Source of the DNA: Tamarix chinensis | Lineage: Eukaryota; Streptophyta; Magnoliopsida; Caryophyllales; Tamaricaceae | Length of the DNA: 64,000 nt | NCBI GenBank assembly: GCA_030549775.1 | Contig: CM060174.1 | Span: 42,546,586 to 42,610,585 of the forward strand | Reading direction: 5' to 3' | In this document: in pieces, positions 59,007-64,000 of the stretch | Layout: every line of letters begins with the position of its first letter | Position numbering within the stretch: the first letter of the stretch is position 1 | Notes under the pieces: model-generated | Database searches by the model: none | Seen by the model: only the letters and a program-made list of their open reading frames with translations | Told to the model about the DNA's origin: nothing | Position numbers and translations under genes: made by a program

Positions 59007-60131
59007 TCTACTTACCTCTACTTGTGGTTGTTTAGTAAGGACGAGGCTAAGGCCATCTGTGTGTATTGTATGTTTTACCTGCCTTGTATGCCTTATGCGG
59101 TTGTGTGTTTTAGTCTGTATATTATCTGTGTATTCATGTAGCGCAGCTTGGAACCAAGGTACGTTCCCGTACTCTTGTTTATATGTACTAGTATGGTATG
59201 GTGCAAGGATGGTGTGGTGTGATGTGACATGCATGCTAGAATGTTTTGATGAGGAGTTGTGGAGTGGGGGCTTGGAAAGGGAAAAATAAGCGAATAGAAT
59301 AACCAAAGGGAAGTACGTCGGCTAACACAGGTAAGAATGACCTAGGCAATTTATGATTAATGAATGGATGGGAAAAGGGGGAATTAAATAAATAGGAGAG
59401 TGGAAGAAAGTAAAGTTGCTTGGGGAACACTAGGGTTTGCATGGGAATGATAGAGTTGGCAGGGTGGAAGTGTTAAGGTTTGCGTGGGGTGGTTAAGGCC
59501 CGCATGGGGGCGAACCTTACGTATGGAAAGTTACTTTGGGGCGTAGGGAAGGTAATGGAAAGTTTGTTTGGGAGTTTGGAGGCTCGAGGTGAAAAATAGT
59601 ACGTGGGATAAAATAAGGGTACATAGGGACCGACTAGGGTTTGGGATGGAAACCCTAATTTGAGGAGGTGGAAAGGAAAAGGAAAATAATAAGAATTTAT
59701 GAGGAAGAGTGAAGTATGTGGGGGAGTTGAGTTGAGGGTTATGATTTGGGTTTCCGATGCGAGAAGTATGTTAAATACAAAGGGTGTTAGTGGCTTAATA
59801 TAAGCATAGGAGACAGCTCGGTGACCTAAACCGAGTGAGGATATAGATAAGATTGGATGTGTGACCTGCGTCCTATGTGTTGTGGATGCCTTATATAAAT
59901 GCTGTGTTGTACTCTAAATGTCGTTATCTTACTTGTTTCGTGGGTAATGTGGCTTGGAAACAAGATGTGTACTTATGTTTTTATTCACATGTGATAGTAC
60001 GAGTATGTCATCAGTTTTGATGTGATGTGTTGAGAACTCTGGCCATGCATGCCAAAGATATGTCCTCGAATAAGATACATTAAGACACTAACGACTTACA
60101 GTGAAAGATGTTGAGCCGAACCCAGACCGGT

Positions 60132-60445
60132 CCACCGGCTATAATAGTGGCAGGGTATATTACCCTCGCGACCGTTCCACCGGCTATAATAGTGGCAGGG
60201 CATGTACCCTCGCGACCGTTCCACCGGCTATAATAGTGGGGGATTTCGTGCTCAACAAACCAAACGTAAAAGTGATAAGACTTGGAAAGATACTAATATT
60301 TACAGTGGAATACCTTGTGAGTCGGGGCCAGACCGGTCCACCGGCAAATAATAGTGGCAGGGTATATTACCCTCGCGACCGTTCCACCGGCTATAATAGT
60401 GGCAGGGCATGGCCCTCGCGACCGTTCCACCGGCTATAATAGTGG
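60132..60445 (+). repeat. Two-block repeat array in solo LTR copy 4
   Basis: Units CCACCGGCTATAATAGTGG at 60132, 60177 and 60221, then 60338, 60384 and 60427; period 43-46 bp within each block. The linker CAGGGTATATTACCCTCGCG differs from the TCAGAGGCATTTTGCCCTG of copy 2, while the unit itself is the same. The spacer has TTACAGTGGAATACC. Confidence 0.88.
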
Positions 60446-60526
60446 GGTTCCCGCACTCACATGAATTGATAAAGACTATGATGTGAATCGACTATATTTA
60501 CCAGAGATCTAAAGAACGAGTCTACT

Positions 60527-60655
60527 CGATCGGGGCTGAGCATGTCCCTAAGTAATGCTCGGGGCTGGACATGTCCCTAAGTAATGTCCGGGGCTGAGCA
60601 TGTCCCTAAGTAATGCTCGGGGTTGGACATGTCCCTAAGTAACGTCCGCGAGGCT
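60527..60655 (+). repeat. Four-copy 29-31 bp tandem repeat
   Basis: GGGGCTGAGCATGTCCCTAA / GGGGCTGGACATGTCCCTAA alternating, each followed by GTAATGCTC or GTAATGTCC. Private to copy 4. Confidence 0.85.
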
Positions 60656-61438
60656 AAATGCCTAATTGGTTTGGTTCGGCATTTCCCATAAATGCCCGTT
60701 TGATAAATGCCTGATTCGGCTTGGTTTGGTTTGGCGTTGTCCAAAAATGTCTGGTTGGTTGGTTTAACATTATCCATAAATGCTTGGTTGGTTTATCTGA
60801 TTCTTTTATCGGTTTAAGATATTACATATATTTCGCATGTTATTATATGTGTATGGTAGGACTTGTGATGTGTGTTTGAGTAGACATACTATTGTATCAA
60901 CGTAATGCAACATGATTCAATATGCACTTGATGATATCTCTCCTAAGGTAGGGTAGCGAGACTTACTCAGTATTGGACCCGTACTGATACTACACTGGTT
61001 GAATGGGTCCTGTGATGATCCACCGATGGTGGGGAGCAGACCTCTTGTGCAGGTAATGATCGGATACTGTTTTGGGGTGGAAGGCTTGACCTGAGTGAGT
61101 AGGCGATCCGGATATTTATCCTTCGGGATTTATTTGGTTTAATGGTATTCACCTTTGGAAGTTGCAAGTATTGGTTTCAGATTTCTAAGGGTTTTGTAAT
61201 TGACTTTAAATTTCTCGTATTCTGATAAGTGTTTACTATTCGGATTTAATTGTTTGATGGGATTTGAAATTCAGATTTAATTGTTTGACAGGTTTTAGCC
61301 TTGCATCTAACATGAGATAGATGGTTGACATTTATCTTGTGTTAGATGTGGCGGTAACATTTCCCAAATTCGCTCCTAGCTTCCGCTTTAATCTTTCAAA
61401 AATTTTTTTTTTCAGGAGTAAAATTTGGGGGTGTTACA

Positions 61439-63238
61439 ATTTGCTGTAAGAAACCCCAGTGAATAGAATTATAGGCTTTTTAAATATCAATTTTGATCAT
61501 GCATCTGGGGGATATATGCTTTTGTGTATATTTTCTAAACAAATCAGCAGCAAACATTACATTTTCACCAGTATGTCTGCCTTTGACAAAACCTGATTGT
61601 GCTTGGTTGATTAGGTGTGGCATTACAGACTGTAGCCTGGCTATTAGCACTTTGGAGATAATTTTGTATATCACACTACAACATGCAATAGGCCGGTACT
61701 CACTCACCCTAGTAGCATTTCTGATTTTTGGAATGAGGGTGAGAGATGTGATATTAAGCTGAGGGGGGAGCTCCCCATAAGTGAAGAAATTCTAGATTGC
61801 AGCTATAATGTCATTTCCAATAATTCCCCATGATTTCTTGAAGAAAACAGCAGTGTAGCCATCAATACCAGAAGCTTTATAGTCTCCAATAGCAAAAACA
61901 GAATCTTTTACCTCTTAAGGTGTAATAGGGGATAGTAGTTGATATTTGTGAGTTGCCAGAAGGTTGGGACCCTGGTCCATAACAGTATTATTCACCATTC
62001 CTGTACTATCACCTCTAGATCCAAGCAAATCTTTATAAAAGGAAACAAAAGCCTCTATAATACAAGCTAGATCTCTAGTAAATATCCCAGGCTGCAATTC
62101 AAGTTGTTGTATAGAATTCATATTTTGATTCCCCTTCATTCAAGCAAAGAAATATTTATGATTGGAGTCTCCCACATTGAGCCAATAAATTTTTGATTTT
62201 TGCTTGAGGAAACACTCATAGTGTCTAGAAAGTCTTCTGAATTGGTCTTCACATTTTTGGAGTTCAGCCCTGAGATGAGTATCATGGATATCCAGAAGTA
62301 GTCTCTGTTGAATATCTGCTAGCTGTGTTCTTGCTGTTTCTACTTTGTACTCTAGTGAACCATAGTTGGCCTTGTTGAATTTTTTCAGCACTGGTTTCAA
62401 CAGTTGGAGTGTTTTGAAAAGATGTAACAAGGGTTTATCTCTTGAATAACCAGGCCAGTGAGCTGCAATGATATCCAAAAAGTGAGGATCATCATCCCAG
62501 AAGTTGTTAAATCTGAATGGCTTCCTCCTATTAAGAGCGTCTCTAGTGTTCACACTAACAATGCAGTGATAAGAAAGGTTGGGGGGAAGGAAGGTAGCAG
62601 ATGAATTAGTAAATAAGTCAAGCCACTGTACGTTCACCATAGCCTTGTCCAGTTTAGAAGCAATAACATCAACTCCACTTCTTTTATTGAGCCAAGTAAA
62701 AAAGCAGCCATATGCTTTTAGATCCCTTAAACCCAGTAGGTTAATACACTGAGAAAAATCCATCATATCTTGTGTAGAAGGAATGTCCCCCTTGTTTCTT
62801 AGAATGTTGGAGAATGACATTAAAATCCCCCAGTAGAATTAAAGCATGAGAAGTTGGGCACCATTGAGAAAGCCACTTCCATAAGTTTTGCCTACCTGAT
62901 CCAGTGTTGAAGGCATAAATAAAACCCACCATAAATTGTTTCCTTCCATCCAATGATTGAACATTACATAAAATGCCCTATGCACAAGAAGATATGTGAG
63001 TGACATTCCAGACCAAAGGATCCCAGAGAACCCACACTCTCCCATTATGATGATGTTGATAGTTATTACACCACATCTAATTACTTTGTAAGCCAACTTT
63101 AATGTTTTCAGCTTTGTTGGCTTTAATCCTAGTCTCCAGTAAACCTATTAGGGAGCAGTTACTTTTTTTGATCCATCCAGAAACCTCCCTTTGTTTATAT
63201 GGATCATTTATTCCTCTCATATTCCAGCTAGCAAGCAT
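61439..63238 (-). pseudogene. LINE ORF2, endonuclease and RT N-terminus
   Basis: Start codon at 63238, overlapping the ORF1 stop by 11 bases (ATGCTTGCTAG). MLASWNMRGINDPYKQREV, SLIGLLETRIKANK, LLGDFNVILQ and GCFFTWLNKRSG mark the apurinic-type endonuclease; SDHSP has become SYHC. Then KPFRFNNFW, YWLNVGDSNHKYF, and RT blocks: ASGIDGYTAVFFKKSW, LTLIPKIRNATRVSEYRPIAC, VIYKIISKVLIARLQ, QSGFVKGRHTGENV and MIKIDI-KAYNSIHW. A 226-codon segment (62140-62820) is open; frames change near 62130, 62830 and 63090. Confidence 0.85.
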
Positions 63239-64000
63239 GATCACCTGGATCATGAAGAGGTCCTGGCAGTTGCTGATTCTGACCCAGGGAAGGATTTTGG
63301 TCTTGAGAAATTAAATCACTAAGAGCTTGAAATTTGTTAACAATATCCAGGTGAGGAGGAGATAAAGAGCCAGTTTCAGTCACTCTTGGAACCATAGAAG
63401 AATTTCTACAACTCTCCTCTGCTGCTAAGCCAATAGCCTGTTTCTCAGAGTCATGTGTCACTGCAGCTTGAATGTTATTGGGGATCATATTCTTATTGTC
63501 TGTATTCTTCCTTCTATCCCAAACAACCTTCCATTCTTGCATGGGTTTATGCTTAGCACCTACATGGGTTTTTTTCAATTTCCAGCAATTGTGTTCATTG
63601 TGGGAAGGGTCCTTGCAGTGCTGGCAGAAGGATGGTTTCCACTCAAACTGGACAGATTGAGAGATAAGGGAGCCATCAGGATCCCTAATCATAATAGATT
63701 CACACAATGGTTTCTTAATGTCCATCTCCACCAACACCCTGGGGTAAGCAATTCCGTCTTTCCTACCAGTAATAGCATCAGTGCATATGGGGGTGCAATT
63801 GAGCTAGTAATCATACTCAGGGACTAGCATTCTAGTGGAAGCTGTGATAGTTTAATCCATAAAGGGACAAATTGCAATTCAGTCTTTGAAAGCTTCATCT
63901 TCCTTTGCCACCTTTTAAGAATAAGTGGTTTGCTGTAAAATGACCAATAATGAGATAAAATCCAATCATAGTCAGTTGTAGAGTCAAATTTGAATAGGAA
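63228..64000 (-). pseudogene. LINE ORF1-type protein (DUF4283 plus zinc knuckle), 5' end outside
   Basis: From the window edge: FLFKFDSTTDYDWILSHYWS, PLILKRW, SKTELQFVPLWIKLSQLPLE and CTDAITGRKDGIAYPRVLVE, the DUF4283 pattern of plant LINE ORF1 proteins. Then FEWKPSFCQHCKDPSHNEHNCW, the CCHC knuckle, and a 100-residue polar tail. One TAG replaces an expected Trp (about 63830) and one frame change precedes 63790; from 63737 to 63228 the frame is open (169 codons). Role in known elements: RNA binding in the retrotransposition particle. Confidence 0.82.

Larger units (their letters stand above)
56620..61438 (+). mobile_element. Giant solo LTR, copy 4 (4819 bp) with ATTTG target duplication, in LINE RT
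   Basis: TGTAATACCCCGTATTTTT.. to ..AAATTTGGGGGTGTTACA. ATTTG flanks both ends (56615-56619, 61439-61443). Inside: CpG-rich U3 (57490-57850), TATAAATT at 57880, donor CAGGTAAGT (59000), decayed minisatellite (59420-59700), array of three plus three units (60132-60445), a local tandem repeat (60527-60655), and a segment with TATTGGACCCGTACTGAT shared with copy 2. It interrupts the RT reading of the LINE between an AYNSIHWGFLQQI stretch and the palm. No second LTR, so solo. Apparently the youngest large insertion on this side. Confidence 0.94.
54969..64000 (-). mobile_element. L1-type LINE (5' end beyond the window), with solo LTR insertion
   Basis: Minus orientation. The poly(A) tail is the T run at 54969-54976; the 3' UTR ends with TTGGTAGTAATAAAAATAC, a usual plant LINE terminus. 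ORF2 fills 54977-63238 apart from the LTR at 56620-61438; ORF1 lies at 63228 and beyond. The LINE entered giant LTR copy 7. It is better preserved than the other two LINE remnants here. Confidence 0.88.

Overview
This window is nuclear DNA of a flowering plant. It holds one recognisable host gene: the 5' half of a PDCD2-like/TSR4-type gene with spliced exons, on the minus strand at the left edge. The rest is a dense nest of plant transposons: Ty3/gypsy, Ty1/copia, L1-type LINE, TRIM, MULE- and hAT-type MITEs, and a Helitron helicase remnant. The species cannot be named from the sequence alone. No tRNA, rRNA or CRISPR array was recognised.

Layout. 1-1640: PDCD2-like exons. 1640-7280: AT-rich DNA with a 972-bp Mutator-like element (10-bp target duplication), a 310-bp MITE and a zinc-knuckle transposase tail. 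7280-11910: a decayed plus-strand LINE, broken by a segment holding a TRIM and a PIF1/Helitron helicase remnant. 11915-25631: a decayed Ty3/gypsy element ('A', Tekay/Del-like) with a partial 5' LTR, PBS, gag, protease, RT, RNase H, integrase, polypurine tract and the start of a 3' LTR. It is interrupted by two MITEs, a 3.7-kb LTR, a MULE fragment, a copia fragment and a TRIM. 25632-32143: a 6.5-kb LTR that itself received a three-LTR TRIM array. 32144-43800: an Athila/Tat-like minus-strand element ('C') split by a full-length 7.1-kb Ty3/gypsy element ('B', 35717-42805), whose RT gene carries a hAT MITE. 43910-48420: LINE and LTR fragments. 48420-54971: an LTR containing a 4760-bp solo LTR with a CCAAG target duplication. 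54977-64000: a minus-strand L1-type LINE, split inside its reverse transcriptase by a 4819-bp solo LTR with an ATTTG target duplication.

The most unusual feature is a family of giant LTRs (3.7-6.5 kb), present seven or more times and mostly without internal genes. The copies share one internal plan: a polypyrimidine and GC-rich U3, a TATA box 0.75-1.26 kb in, trinucleotide (ATT) tracts in some copies, a consensus splice donor (preceded in two copies by a short hairpin exactly the same distance away), a GGTGGTATTAGGGTTT minisatellite, and then two blocks of short units (CCACCGG-N-ATAATAGTGG). A constant segment containing TTACAGTGGAACACCATG separates the blocks. The two-block array is seen in all six copies where that part of the LTR survives, including the most decayed ones, and looks like an undescribed RNA or DNA structural element of the LTR leader. 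The TRIM family shares the same terminal sequences and an initiator-Met PBS, so it could have been mobilised by the same enzymes.
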